Shown: positions 52,094 through 60,976 of the stretch, in pieces
Layout: every line of letters starts with the position of its first letter
Position numbering within the stretch: position 1 is the stretch's first letter
Assembly (NCBI GenBank): GCA_001898625.1
Contig: MKUP01000026.1
Location: 186,001-250,000 of the forward strand
Reading direction: 5' to 3'
From: Burkholderiales bacterium 67-32
Lineage (GTDB): Bacteria > Pseudomonadota > Gammaproteobacteria > Burkholderiales > Burkholderiaceae_B
DNA length: 64,000 bases
Made by a program: the position numbers and the translations under genes
Notes under the pieces: model-generated
What the model was told of the DNA's origin: nothing
Database searches by the model: none
What the model saw: only the letters and a program-made list of their open reading frames with translations

Positions 52094-53125
52094 CTAACTA
52101 CTAATTCGATCCGTCGCGGAGGTGGCCAGGTCGGCCTGGCCCAGATGGCTGGACGCGAAATAAGCGCGAGCCTGGCGCGCGTCGTCCTCGATCGCCGCTT
52201 TCAGGGTCGGCAGATCGACGAATTTTTCTTCGTCGCGCAGTTTCTTCAGGAATTCCACCTGCACGAGTTTACCGTATGCGTTGCTGCTGAAATCGAAGAC
52301 GTGGACTTCCAGCAGGACCCGGCCGCTGTCGTCGACCGTGGGGCGCACCCCCAGGCTGGCCACGCCGGGCAACGGTTCGGGGGCCAGTCCGTGCACCTGC
52401 ACCACGAAGATGCCGGACAGGGCCGGGCAACGGCGCGAGACGCGCAGGTTCAGGGTGGGAAAGCCCAGCGTGCGGCCCAGTTTCTGGCCGTGGATGACGT
52501 GGCCGCTGACGCTGTAGGGGTGGCCCAGCAGTTCGGCGGCGCGGTCCAGGTCGCCGACCGCCAGGGCCGTACGGACGGCGGAGCTGGAGATGCGCTGGCC
52601 CTGGTCGGTGACCGACTCCATGGATTCGACCTCGAAGCCATGATGTGCGGCGCTGGCGCGCAGCAGGGCGATGTCGCCGGTGCGGTGGGCGCCGAAGCGG
52701 AAGTCGTCTCCCACCAGCAGCCACTTCACGTGCAGGCCCTCGATCAGCAACTGGTCGATGAAGGCCTGGGCCGGCATCGAGGCCAGGCGCGCATTGAAGC
52801 GTTCCACCACCACGTGCTGCATGCCGTAGCGGGCCAGCGCGCACAGCTCGTCGCGCAATCCGGCGATGCGGGTGGGGGCCAGTTCGGGGCGCTTGTGCAG
52901 TTCGGCGAAGAATTCGCGGGGATGGGGCTCGAAGGTCATGACCGTCGGCACCAGTCCACGGGCCTGGGCCGCCTCGCGCACCCGGGCCAGGATGGCCTGG
53001 TGGCCGCGGTGCACGCCGTCGAAATTGCCGATCGCCAGCGCGCACGGACGGCGCAGCGAGGGCGGCGGCAGGCCCCGGAAGATGCGCAGGGCGGACGGCG
53101 AAGCGGATGAGGCGGACGGATTCAA
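52094..53125 (-). CDS. ribF: Bifunctional riboflavin kinase/FAD synthetase
   Basis: 343 aa. N-terminal adenylyltransferase domain with CALAIGNFDGVHRGHQAIL; later SSSAVRTALAVGDLDRAAELLGHPYSVSGHVIHGQKLGRTLGFPTLNL marks the junction to the riboflavin kinase domain (GxxLGRxxGFPTxN). It converts riboflavin to FMN and FAD. The given start is a TTG without a clear ribosome-binding site; no ATG exists before the conserved RIFRG segment, so the exact start is uncertain. Followed by ileS. Confidence 0.92.
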   Translation of the reverse strand: MNPSASSASPSALRIFRGLPPPSLRRPCALAIGNFDGVHRGHQAILARVREAAQARGLVPTVMTFEPHPREFFAELHKRPELAPTRIAGLRDELCALARYGMQHVVVERFNARLASMPAQAFIDQLLIEGLHVKWLLVGDDFRFGAHRTGDIALLRASAAHHGFEVESMESVTDQGQRISSSAVRTALAVGDLDRAAELLGHPYSVSGHVIHGQKLGRTLGFPTLNLRVSRRCPALSGIFVVQVHGLAPEPLPGVASLGVRPTVDDSGRVLLEVHVFDFSSNAYGKLVQVEFLKKLRDEEKFVDLPTLKAAIEDDARQARAYFASSHLGQADLATSATDRISS

Positions 53126-53159
53126 GCCGGTGGCAAAGCGGAAGCTGGGAGGTCTAATT

Positions 53160-54110
53160 CTAGCTGCCCGGGGGCAGGTCCTTGATTATAGGCGCGTCGT
53201 CGGCGGGCCGCGCGCCGCGCAGATTGACCACCACGCCCCGCAGGTGGTCGCGCATGGCGTCGGCCGCGTCCCGATTGCGGCCGGCCTCGATCAGATCGAG
53301 GATGTGCAGGTGCTCCCGCGCCTGGCGGTAATAGCGCTGGCGGTCGACCATGGCGCGGTATACCAGCAGCCGGCGCACCTTGTTGACCCGTCTGAGGACG
53401 TCGCTGAAGAAGGGGTTCTGCGACGCCTCGGCCAGGGTTTCGTGGAATTTCACGGCGTGTTCGTAGAGTTCGTCGGCCGTCATGGTCTCGGCGCCGCCGG
53501 CCAGAATCTGGCCTTCCACTTCCCGCAGCCGGGCGGCCGCCTCGGGGCTGAGGTGAAAGCTCGACTCCAGCAGGCTGGCCGGTTCGATCGCCAGCCGCAG
53601 GCTGTAGGTCTGCTCCAGCGCTTCGGGCGTGCGCAGAATGGGCGAGAAGGTCCAGCCGTAGCCGATCCGCCGTTCCGCCCAGCCTTCGCGCGAGATCTTG
53701 CGCAGCAGTTCGCTCAACTGCCGGTGCGTGAGCCGGTAGGTCTGGCGCAGGTAGGTCTCGGTCACGCGGTCCTTGAGGTGGCCGCGCAGCCTGTCTTCGG
53801 CGATCTGGAAGTAGACGCGGGTCAGTTCCGGCTGGGTGCTCAGGCCGAGTTGTTCGGGGGCCGCCAGTTCGGCGTCGGAAAGGAAATAGCCGCGATTGGC
53901 CTCGTGGCGCAGCACGCCTTTGTCGGCCAGCAGTTGCAGGGCCTGGCTGACGGTCCATCGCGATACGCCGAAATGGTCTCCCAGCGACTGGGCCGTGAGG
54001 TGCGTGCCGGCCGGTAGTCCCTCGGCGTTGGCGTGGGCGAGGATGCGGCCGGCCAGCTCGGGCACGACGGCTTTTCGGGATTCGCTGCGCGGACGTGGGG
54101 CGGTCGACAT
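53160..54110 (-). CDS. GntR-family regulator with tandem winged helices
   Basis: 316 aa, longer than usual. First winged helix about 20-80 (GDHFGVSRWTVSQALQLLADKGVLRHEANRGYFL); a second HTH-like segment about 112-160 (DRVTETYLRQTYRLTHRQLSELLRKISREGWAERRIGYGWTF); then an FCD-like helical domain. Divergent from the Bug/PrpD/PrpD operon, which it probably controls from the AT-rich region near 54240. Confidence 0.82.
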   Translation of the reverse strand: MSTAPRPRSESRKAVVPELAGRILAHANAEGLPAGTHLTAQSLGDHFGVSRWTVSQALQLLADKGVLRHEANRGYFLSDAELAAPEQLGLSTQPELTRVYFQIAEDRLRGHLKDRVTETYLRQTYRLTHRQLSELLRKISREGWAERRIGYGWTFSPILRTPEALEQTYSLRLAIEPASLLESSFHLSPEAAARLREVEGQILAGGAETMTADELYEHAVKFHETLAEASQNPFFSDVLRRVNKVRRLLVYRAMVDRQRYYRQAREHLHILDLIEAGRNRDAADAMRDHLRGVVVNLRGARPADDAPIIKDLPPGS

Positions 54111-54240
54111 GTTCCGGAGTGGGGGGGGCTGACAGCGTGTCGGGGAAAAGCAGGGGCTGCGCGCCGCGCGTGTGGCGCGCAGCCGAAATGTTAGCGGTTT
54201 TCCGCCACGGCCTCGTCTCCTTGCGGTTTTTCTTTATTGC

Positions 54241-54268
54241 AGTTTTATGCATAAATATGCAATCATCG
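54241..54268. promoter_or_regulatory. AT-rich palindromic region between divergent GntR and Bug genes
   Basis: TGCATAAATATGCAA (54248-54262) is identical to 15 bp inside the higBA-like operator at 30831-30850. On the minus strand TTGCAT would be a -35 for the GntR gene. It stands out in a GC-rich intergenic stretch and is the best operator candidate for the GntR. Confidence 0.45.
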
Positions 54269-54351
54269 CTCCGGCAGACAAAGACCGAGGTGGGGCAACG
54301 CACCCTGCCGCCCGAATGGCGCCCCGTCGCCGTTCATCCAGGAGACACATC

Positions 54352-55329
54352 ATGAAAATCCCCCTACGTACGATCCAGACCCTGTTCGCCGCGGTCGTGC
54401 TGACGGCAGGGGCCTCGGCCCATGCCCAGGCCTATCCCAGCCGGCCCGTGAGCCTGGTTACGCCATTCCCGCCGGGTGGCGCGGCCGACGTCGTGATCCG
54501 TCTGATGGCCCAGGAACTGGGCAAGGAGATGGACGCTACATTCATCGTCGACAACCGCGCGGGCGCGGGTGGCGCCATCGGCACCAGCTATGTGGCGCGC
54601 GCCAATCCGGACGGCTATACCTTGCTGCTGACCTCGTCCAGCACCATGTCGATCAACCCGCACCTGACGGCCAAGCGGCCATACGACCCGTTCACCAGCT
54701 TCACGCCCATCTCCCTGGTCGGCTACGCCACCAACGAACTGGTGGTGACGGGCACGCTGCCGTACAAGAGCGTTGGCGACGTCATCGCCGCCGCCAAGGC
54801 CGCGCCGGGCAAGATCGCGTTCGGCTCCAATGGGGTCGGTACGCTCAGCCACCTGATGGGCGAAATGTTCATGCAGCAGGCGGGCGTGAAAATGCTGCAC
54901 GTGCCCTACAAGGGCGCGGCGCCGGCCGTGGCCGATACCGCCGCGGGCCAGGTCTCGGTGCTGTTTTCCAACTACGCCAGCGTGGCGCCCATGGTCAAGT
55001 CGGGCAAGCTGCACGGCCTGGCCATCACCAGCCTGAAACCGACGCCCCTGGCGCCGGGACTGCCGACCATCGCCGAGTCCGGCCTGCCGGGCTTCGAGGC
55101 CAACCAGTGGTGGGGCCTGTGGGGGCCGGCCGGCCTGCCCAAGGAAATCGTCGACAAGCTCAATGCCGCGGCGACCAAGATCCTGACCAGCCCCGACGCC
55201 ATCAAGCGTTTCAATGCCGAGGGGGTGGAGCTGCTGAGCGGCACGCCGGCCGACCTGACGGCGTACCTGCGCGCCGACTACGAGCGCTGGGGCGCGGTGG
55301 TCAAGGCCGCCGGCATCACGCCAGAATGA
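54352..55329 (+). CDS. Bug-family binding protein (PrpD pair operon)
   Basis: 325 aa. Sec signal ending near SAHAQA. Canonical pocket VTPFPPGGAADVV, VDNRAGAGGAIG, RANPDGYTLL, VPYKGAAPAVADTAAGQ. GGAGA precedes ATG 54352. First gene of a plus-strand operon with two PrpD-family enzymes, so the captured ligand is probably a di- or tricarboxylate that those enzymes dehydrate or isomerise. Confidence 0.9.
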   Translation: MKIPLRTIQTLFAAVVLTAGASAHAQAYPSRPVSLVTPFPPGGAADVVIRLMAQELGKEMDATFIVDNRAGAGGAIGTSYVARANPDGYTLLLTSSSTMSINPHLTAKRPYDPFTSFTPISLVGYATNELVVTGTLPYKSVGDVIAAAKAAPGKIAFGSNGVGTLSHLMGEMFMQQAGVKMLHVPYKGAAPAVADTAAGQVSVLFSNYASVAPMVKSGKLHGLAITSLKPTPLAPGLPTIAESGLPGFEANQWWGLWGPAGLPKEIVDKLNAAATKILTSPDAIKRFNAEGVELLSGTPADLTAYLRADYERWGAVVKAAGITPE

Positions 55330-55375
55330 TCGCCCGCGCCGCCCCTTTCCCGTCCTGCCGCCTGAAGCCCTTGCC

Positions 55376-56770
55376 ATGAACCCAGCCCAATCCTTACCCA
55401 TTGCCGTCACCGACGAGCTGGCGCAGTTCGCCGCCGCGCTCGACTGGGAGGCGGTGCCGCCGCATGTCCAGGCCATCATGCCGGTGCTGATGATCGACAT
55501 GTTCCGCGCGGCCGCGGTGGGAAGCGACAAGCCCTGGACGCGTGCCGTCGGGCAGGCCTTTGGTTCGGCCTCCGGCACCGACTGCGCCAGCCTGCTGTAC
55601 GCGGGCCGGCGGGTCGAGGCCGGCCGCGCCGCCTTCATCAACGGCACGGCCGCCGGCGGCCTGGATTGGGACGATTCCCACGTCGCTGCCATCATCCATC
55701 CGGGCGTATGTATCTGGCCGGCGGCGCTGGCCGCGGCCGAGATCGCCGGCGCCAGCGGCCGCGAGCTGCTGACCGCGGTGCTGGCCGGCTACGAGGTGGC
55801 CATCCGTGTCGGCATGTCGATCCAGCCCGAGCATTCGCTGCGCGGCTTCCAGGGTACGCCCACCTGCGGCGCGCTGGGCGCGGCCGTTGCCTGCGCGCGC
55901 CTGTTCCGGCTGCCGGCCGAGCGCCTGCGCGATGCGCTGGGCATCGCCGCCACCTTCGCCTGCGGTCTGTCGCAGTTTTTCGTGTCGGGGTCCGACATCA
56001 AGCGCTTCCATGCCGGCAAGGCGGCCGCCAACGGTATCGAGGCCGCGCTGCTGGCACGCGCCGGGCTGACCGGTCCGCGCGATGCCATCGAGGGCAGCCA
56101 GGGGTTCGGACGGGCCTTTTCCGACCGCTTCGATCCGTCCACGGCGGTCAAGGATCTCGGCCGGCATTTCCCCACCGAATGGGTCTCGCTCAAGCCGCAT
56201 GCCGGCAGCGTGCGCATGCAGGCGGCGATCGAAGGCGCGGCGATGCTGGCGCGCGCCGGCGCGCGGATCGAACAGGTGGCCTCGATGGAACTGGGCGTGC
56301 ATGGCGCGATGATGAGCAAGCTGGCGGCCAGCCGGCCGGTCGACTATCAGCAGGCGCAACTGAGCACGCCGTTCGCCGCGGCGATGGCCGTGGCGCTGGC
56401 CCCTGGGCGCGAAGGTCCGCTGGCGCTGTCGGTCGACGATTTCGAGCAATACCTGGACGATCCGGCCATCCGCGATCTGTCAGCGCGCACCCGGTGCGTG
56501 GTCGATGCCAGGGTCGAGGCCTTGACGACGGCCGAGGCGGTGCCGGCGCGCGTCACCATCACGATGAAGGACGGCAGCCGCGTCGAGCAATTCGTCGAGT
56601 ACCCGAAGGGTTGCCCGCAGAATCCCATCACGGCCGACGAAGTGATGCAGCGGTTTGCCGCCATCGCCGTGCCGCGGTTCGGCGCCGGTCCGGTCGATGC
56701 CTGGCTCGAACAGGCCCGCCACCCCGAGCGGCTGGCGTCGGTGGCGACGTTGTTCTCATTGCATGGATGA
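55376..56770 (+). CDS. MmgE/PrpD family protein, first of a tandem pair
   Basis: 464 aa. FINGTAAGGLDWDDSHVAAIIHPGVCIWPAALAAAEIAGASGRELLTAVLAGYEVAIRVG and RGFQGTPTCGALGAAVACARLF carry the family's D-D-H/HPG and GF..T...G..G.A landmarks; FVSGSDIKRFHAGKAAANGI is the conserved central Lys/His region. It is a close structural parallel of the next gene. Likely a dehydratase, epimerase or decarboxylase of a carboxylic acid; substrate unknown. Confidence 0.87.
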   Translation: MNPAQSLPIAVTDELAQFAAALDWEAVPPHVQAIMPVLMIDMFRAAAVGSDKPWTRAVGQAFGSASGTDCASLLYAGRRVEAGRAAFINGTAAGGLDWDDSHVAAIIHPGVCIWPAALAAAEIAGASGRELLTAVLAGYEVAIRVGMSIQPEHSLRGFQGTPTCGALGAAVACARLFRLPAERLRDALGIAATFACGLSQFFVSGSDIKRFHAGKAAANGIEAALLARAGLTGPRDAIEGSQGFGRAFSDRFDPSTAVKDLGRHFPTEWVSLKPHAGSVRMQAAIEGAAMLARAGARIEQVASMELGVHGAMMSKLAASRPVDYQQAQLSTPFAAAMAVALAPGREGPLALSVDDFEQYLDDPAIRDLSARTRCVVDARVEALTTAEAVPARVTITMKDGSRVEQFVEYPKGCPQNPITADEVMQRFAAIAVPRFGAGPVDAWLEQARHPERLASVATLFSLHG

Positions 56771-56783
56771 ATCCGGAGCGATC

Positions 56784-58175
56784 ATGGAAAAGCAGGCCCC
56801 GACCCTGGAGCTGGCATCATTCGCCGCCGCGCTGACTTACGGGCGGCTGCCGGCGTCGCTGAGGTCCGCCCTGTTCGAATTCACGCTCGACTACCTGCGT
56901 GTCGCCTCGCTGGGCGAACGCATGCCCTGGAGCCAGTGGGCGCGCGACTACGTCCGGCAGAACGGTGGTCCGGGCAGGGCGCCGGTGTTGTTTTCCGCCG
57001 GACGCACGGATCCGGCCAGCGCGGCTTTCCTGAACACGGTCTATGCCGGCAGCATCGATGCCGACGACACGCACGTCGGTGCGATGCTGCATCCCGGCTG
57101 CATCGTCTTTTCGGCGGCTCTGGCCATCGGCCAGAGCCGGGGGCTTGCGGGCGAGCGGGTGCTGGCGGCCGTGGTCGCGGGCTACGAGGCGATGATCCGC
57201 ATCGCGCTGTGCATCCAGCCCAGTCATTTCAAGCGAGGTTTCCAAAGCACGGCCACCTGCGGCGTGTTCGGCTCGGCGGTCGCGGCATCGGCCTTGCTGT
57301 TTCCTGGCGATGCGCGCCGCATTGCCCAGGCGATGGGCCTGGCGGCGTCGTTCAGCGGCGGGCTGGTGCAGTTCTTCCATTCGGGATCGACGGTCAAGCG
57401 CATCCATGCCGCCCAGGCGGCGCGCTCCGGCGTCCACGCCGCTTTGCTGGTGGAGGCGGGTTTTTCGGGGCCGGTGGACATCCTGGAAGGGCAGGATGGC
57501 TTTGCTCGCGCGTATGCCGATCAGGTCGATTTCGCACCGCTGTCCGACCGGCTCGGCGCCTTCTATCGGATGACCGAGGTATCGATCAAGCCGCATGCGT
57601 GCAGCGCCCGCGTGCTGGCGGCGGTCGAAGCGGCGGTGGACCTGTGCCGCGAGCATGACATCGCGGCTGGCGACATCGAGGCCATCACGCTGGGCATTCC
57701 GCGTGTCATCCAGGGCAGGCTGACCGGCAATGCGCCGGCCAGCCTGCAAGGCGCGCAGATGAGTGCCCCGTTCAGCGTGGCGCTGGCGATCCGCAAGCAG
57801 ATCCGCAGCGACGTGTATGCGCTGAACGTTGACGATTTCGAGGCCGGCCTGGAAGACCCTGTCGTGATGGCGTTGGCCGCCAAGGTCGAGTGCGTGCTCG
57901 ACGACGAGGCCGAGCGCGCCAGCACGGCCGAATCGGTCGGGGCTCGCGTGACGCTGGTCCTGCGCGATGGCCGGCGTCTCAGCCGTTTCGTCGCGGCACC
58001 GAAGGGCTCGGCGTCGCGGCCCTATTCGCAAGCGGATCACGTGGCGCGCGCCCGCACCGAACTGGCGCGGCGTTATGCGGCGCCCGAGGTCGACCGGCTG
58101 GTCGACCTGGCGCACGCCTTGCCGCAGGCGGCCGACGTCGGTGTGCTGGCGCCGCTGCCCGGTGGGAGACCGTAG
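56784..58175 (+). CDS. MmgE/PrpD family protein, second of a tandem pair
   Basis: 463 aa. AGSIDADDTHVGAMLHPGCIVFSAALAIGQ, RGFQSTATCGVFGSAVAASALLF and FHSGSTVKRIHAAQAARSGVHAALL align feature by feature with the preceding protein, so the two arose by duplication and diverged. ATG 56784 is chosen with GGAG upstream; an in-frame ATG at 56763 would overlap the first gene. The pair may act as a heterodimer or on successive intermediates. Confidence 0.87.
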   Translation: MEKQAPTLELASFAAALTYGRLPASLRSALFEFTLDYLRVASLGERMPWSQWARDYVRQNGGPGRAPVLFSAGRTDPASAAFLNTVYAGSIDADDTHVGAMLHPGCIVFSAALAIGQSRGLAGERVLAAVVAGYEAMIRIALCIQPSHFKRGFQSTATCGVFGSAVAASALLFPGDARRIAQAMGLAASFSGGLVQFFHSGSTVKRIHAAQAARSGVHAALLVEAGFSGPVDILEGQDGFARAYADQVDFAPLSDRLGAFYRMTEVSIKPHACSARVLAAVEAAVDLCREHDIAAGDIEAITLGIPRVIQGRLTGNAPASLQGAQMSAPFSVALAIRKQIRSDVYALNVDDFEAGLEDPVVMALAAKVECVLDDEAERASTAESVGARVTLVLRDGRRLSRFVAAPKGSASRPYSQADHVARARTELARRYAAPEVDRLVDLAHALPQAADVGVLAPLPGGRP

Positions 58176-58196
58176 GGAGCCAGGGAGAGGGACGCT

Positions 58197-59132
58197 TCAG
58201 GACAGCGCGGCCTGATCGGCCACACGGCCGCTGGACGTGATCTCTTGTAGCCAGTCGCAGAACGCGATGATGGCCGGCGACTGGTCGCCCGAGTCCTGGT
58301 AGGTCGCGTAATAGCCGGCATTGCGCCGCAATACGTGATCGAATGGCATGACCAGCCGGCCGTTGCGCAACTCGTCATGGACGAACGCCCGCTGCGTGAT
58401 GGCGATGCCCATGCCGGCAAGCGCGGCTTCGACCATGACGCTCGCTTCTTCGAAAGAGCGCTCCTTGTCCGGCGTAAAGCAACGGACACCGGCGCTTTCC
58501 AGCCAGTCCGGCCAGTCGTGGCGGCGCATGCTGTGGTGCAGCAGCGGGGCGCTGCGCAAAACGTCGACCCCCGACCGGCCGTCGCCGAGCAACTGCGGGC
58601 TGCAAACCGGTATGAGTTCGTCGGGTAGCAGCGGGACGCTGTGGACATTGCGCCACTTGCCGTGGCCGTAGCGGATGCGGACGTCGGCGAAATCGTGTTC
58701 GAAACGGACGCGCTCATTGGCGGCGATCAGGCGCACCTCGATCTCGGGATGCAGCAGGTGAAAGCGCGGCAGGTACGGAATCAGCCAGTGGATCATGAAG
58801 GCCGTATAGGCGCGCACCGCCAAAGTCGTGTGAGTGCGCTGCTCGAGCAGGTCGTCGAGCGCGTCGCCGAGACGCGCGAATGCATCGGTGACCGCATGCG
58901 CGAACTGTTGGTTGACGCGGTCGATCGCCAGACTGCCGGGGAGGCGCTCGAACAGGGGAAAGCCCAGGTATTCCTCCAGCGAGCTGACCGAGCGGCTGAC
59001 TGCGCCTTGCGTGACCGAGAGTTCTTCGGCTGCCTTGGTGAAGCTCAGATGCCTGGCTGTCGCCTCGAACGCCCGCAAGGGGTTGAGGGGGGGTAGGCGA
59101 CGGTGGGGTTTTCGCATGCGCGATTCGTCCAT
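58197..59132 (-). CDS. LysR-family regulator (GcvA-like)
   Basis: 311 aa. LPPLNPLRAFEATARHLSFTKAAEELSVTQGAVSRSVSSLEEYLGFPLFER is the typical GcvA-branch winged helix. The effector domain carries HDFADVRIRYGHGKW and HSVPLLPDELIPVCSP. Divergent from the enoyl-CoA hydratase operon across about 200 bp, hence its probable regulator. ATG 59117 (MRKPHRR) is a second candidate start. Confidence 0.85.
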   Translation of the reverse strand: MDESRMRKPHRRLPPLNPLRAFEATARHLSFTKAAEELSVTQGAVSRSVSSLEEYLGFPLFERLPGSLAIDRVNQQFAHAVTDAFARLGDALDDLLEQRTHTTLAVRAYTAFMIHWLIPYLPRFHLLHPEIEVRLIAANERVRFEHDFADVRIRYGHGKWRNVHSVPLLPDELIPVCSPQLLGDGRSGVDVLRSAPLLHHSMRRHDWPDWLESAGVRCFTPDKERSFEEASVMVEAALAGMGIAITQRAFVHDELRNGRLVMPFDHVLRRNAGYYATYQDSGDQSPAIIAFCDWLQEITSSGRVADQAALS

Positions 59133-59336
59133 CTCGATTCCCGTTGGATCGCGCGCCCTTGGGAATCCGCGGGGCGCGGGTGCGAAGCGATGGTCTGCGC
59201 GGGCGTGGGAGCATGCGCCGGCGTATGAGCAGAGTTCGGGCTGCCTGGCCAAAAACTCGTTTGAATGCAGCGGTATCGGCCCGATACATTGTGCTTCGTA
59301 CTATATATCACCCCGGGGTCCGCGGGCCCGTTCAAC

Positions 59337-60119
59337 ATGAGCCAAGAAATTTCCATCACGTGCGACAGCCACGTGTCCACGTTGACGATGCGCCGGCCGC
59401 CGAACAATTTCATTGACGAGAGCCTGGCCGGCCAACTGGCGGATGCACTTGAATCGCTCGATCGCGATCCCGCCTGCCGCTGTGTCGTTCTTGCCGCCGA
59501 AGGCAAACACTTCTGCGCGGGCGCCGACCTGGCCGGACGTCTCGCCAGGGGCGACACCCAGGCGGCGGGCGGCAGCCGGCACCTTCCGCATTTGTACGAC
59601 CACGGCGGCCGGCTGGCTGGCCTGCGCAAGCCGTTGGTGGCGGCGATCCAGGGGGCCGCGGTCGGCGCGGGATTGGGCTTGGCGCTGTTGGCCGATTTCC
59701 GCGTCGCCTGTCCGCAGGCCCGGTTCAGCGCCAATTTCGCGCGCCAAGGCTACCACCCGGGTTTTGGCTTGACGTACACGCTGCCGCGATTGATCGGGGT
59801 GCAGCATGCCGCATGGATGTTCTATTCCGGGGCTCGCGTGAGTGGCGACGACGCCCTGGGCATGGGGTTGACCGACCGGCTGGTCCCGGCCGATGCGCTG
59901 CTGGAGACGGCATGGCAGATGGCTGCCGAGATTGCCCGCTCCGGACCGGCCGCGGTGCAGGAGACTCGCGCAAGCCTGCGCGGCGACTTCCACCTGCAAT
60001 GCGTCGAGGCGATGGCCAGGGAACGGGAAGTGCAGGATGCGCTTCGGCGGACCGACGACTATCGAGAGGGCGTGACCGCCATGAAGGAGCGCCGTGAACC
60101 CGTTTTCAGGGGGCCGTGA
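59337..60119 (+). CDS. Enoyl-CoA hydratase/isomerase family protein, first copy
   Basis: 260-aa crotonase-fold protein. The oxyanion-hole segments are CAGADLAGRL and IQGAAVGAGLGLALLADFRVA. At the crotonase Glu positions it has FARQGYHPGFGLTYTLPRLIG, so one general acid/base is not the canonical Glu (His or Tyr nearby), which suggests isomerase, hydrolase or altered chemistry. No clear ribosome-binding site precedes ATG 59337. First gene of the operon. Confidence 0.85.
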   Translation: MSQEISITCDSHVSTLTMRRPPNNFIDESLAGQLADALESLDRDPACRCVVLAAEGKHFCAGADLAGRLARGDTQAAGGSRHLPHLYDHGGRLAGLRKPLVAAIQGAAVGAGLGLALLADFRVACPQARFSANFARQGYHPGFGLTYTLPRLIGVQHAAWMFYSGARVSGDDALGMGLTDRLVPADALLETAWQMAAEIARSGPAAVQETRASLRGDFHLQCVEAMAREREVQDALRRTDDYREGVTAMKERREPVFRGP

Positions 60120-60168
60120 ACGTCTCGCCCCCGCTTGCCGAGTTTTCTGTCGAACGTCCAGGAAGAGC

Positions 60169-60972
60169 ATGACTACATCGAATGACATCATTCAGACCCG
60201 CATCGACGATCGCGGTGCCGCCGGCCGTGTCGCCTATGTCACGGTAAACAATCCCGAGCGACGCAACACCCTCGGCATGCCGGGCAAGACTGCGATCGCC
60301 GAAACCTTTCGGCAGCTGGCGAAGGATGATGGGCTGAGGGTGGCGGTGATTACCGGCGCAGGCGATAAATCGTTCATCGCGGGTGCCGACATTGCCGAGA
60401 TGAGAGATCTCGGCGCCGACGAGGCGCTGCGGGAGCACACGCTGACTCATGTCGCCAACGAATCGATCCGGGCGCTCCCGGTCCCGGTGATCGCCCGCGT
60501 CAACGGCTGGTGCCTGGGGTTCGGGATGGAGTTGGCGGCGGCCTGTGACATGCGCATCGGTGTCGATACGTCGAAATTCGGCATGCCGGAAGTCCGCGTC
60601 GGCATTCCCTCGGGGATGGAGGCAAATCTCTTGCCCGCGCTGATCGGCTGGGGCAAGACCATGGAGCTGATTTTCACCGGCGACATCATCGATGCCCAGG
60701 AGGCTTACCGGATCGGTTTTCTGCAGAAACTGATCGCGTCCTCGGAGCTGGACGCGGCCGTTGAAAAAATGGTGAGTTCCATCCTGCTGGGGGGGCCGCG
60801 TGCCATCCGGCTGCAAAAGCCGCTGACGCGCGACTGGGAGCGGATGTCGGTCACCGACGGCATCTGGCAGGGCATCCGCGCCTGCGTGGCCGCGCGGGAT
60901 ACCGATGAACCGAAGCGCATGATGCAGGCATTCATGGACCGCAAGCACAACACGCCTGCACAGAGGGGATGA
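60169..60972 (+). CDS. Enoyl-CoA hydratase family protein, second copy
   Basis: 267 aa. FIAGADIAEMRDL and VNGWCLGFGMELAAACDMRIGVDTSKFGMPEVRVGIPSGMEANLLPALIGWGKTMELIFTG form the crotonase active site; PEVRVGIPSG keeps the Glu of the first catalytic position. AGGAAG lies before ATG 60169. Its low similarity to the preceding copy implies separate steps rather than recent duplication. Confidence 0.87.
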   Translation: MTTSNDIIQTRIDDRGAAGRVAYVTVNNPERRNTLGMPGKTAIAETFRQLAKDDGLRVAVITGAGDKSFIAGADIAEMRDLGADEALREHTLTHVANESIRALPVPVIARVNGWCLGFGMELAAACDMRIGVDTSKFGMPEVRVGIPSGMEANLLPALIGWGKTMELIFTGDIIDAQEAYRIGFLQKLIASSELDAAVEKMVSSILLGGPRAIRLQKPLTRDWERMSVTDGIWQGIRACVAARDTDEPKRMMQAFMDRKHNTPAQRG

Positions 60973-60976
60973 CGTC

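Noticed and set aside
49421-53110. Open frame of about 1229 codons on the plus strand opposite ileS and ribF
   Set aside because: It spans two real genes and the intergenic repeat with no recognisable motifs. It is a high-GC artefact.
55376-58175. Tandem PrpD genes as a possible split or frameshifted single gene
   Set aside because: Each is full length (464 and 463 aa) with the complete set of family landmarks and its own start, so they are two intact genes.
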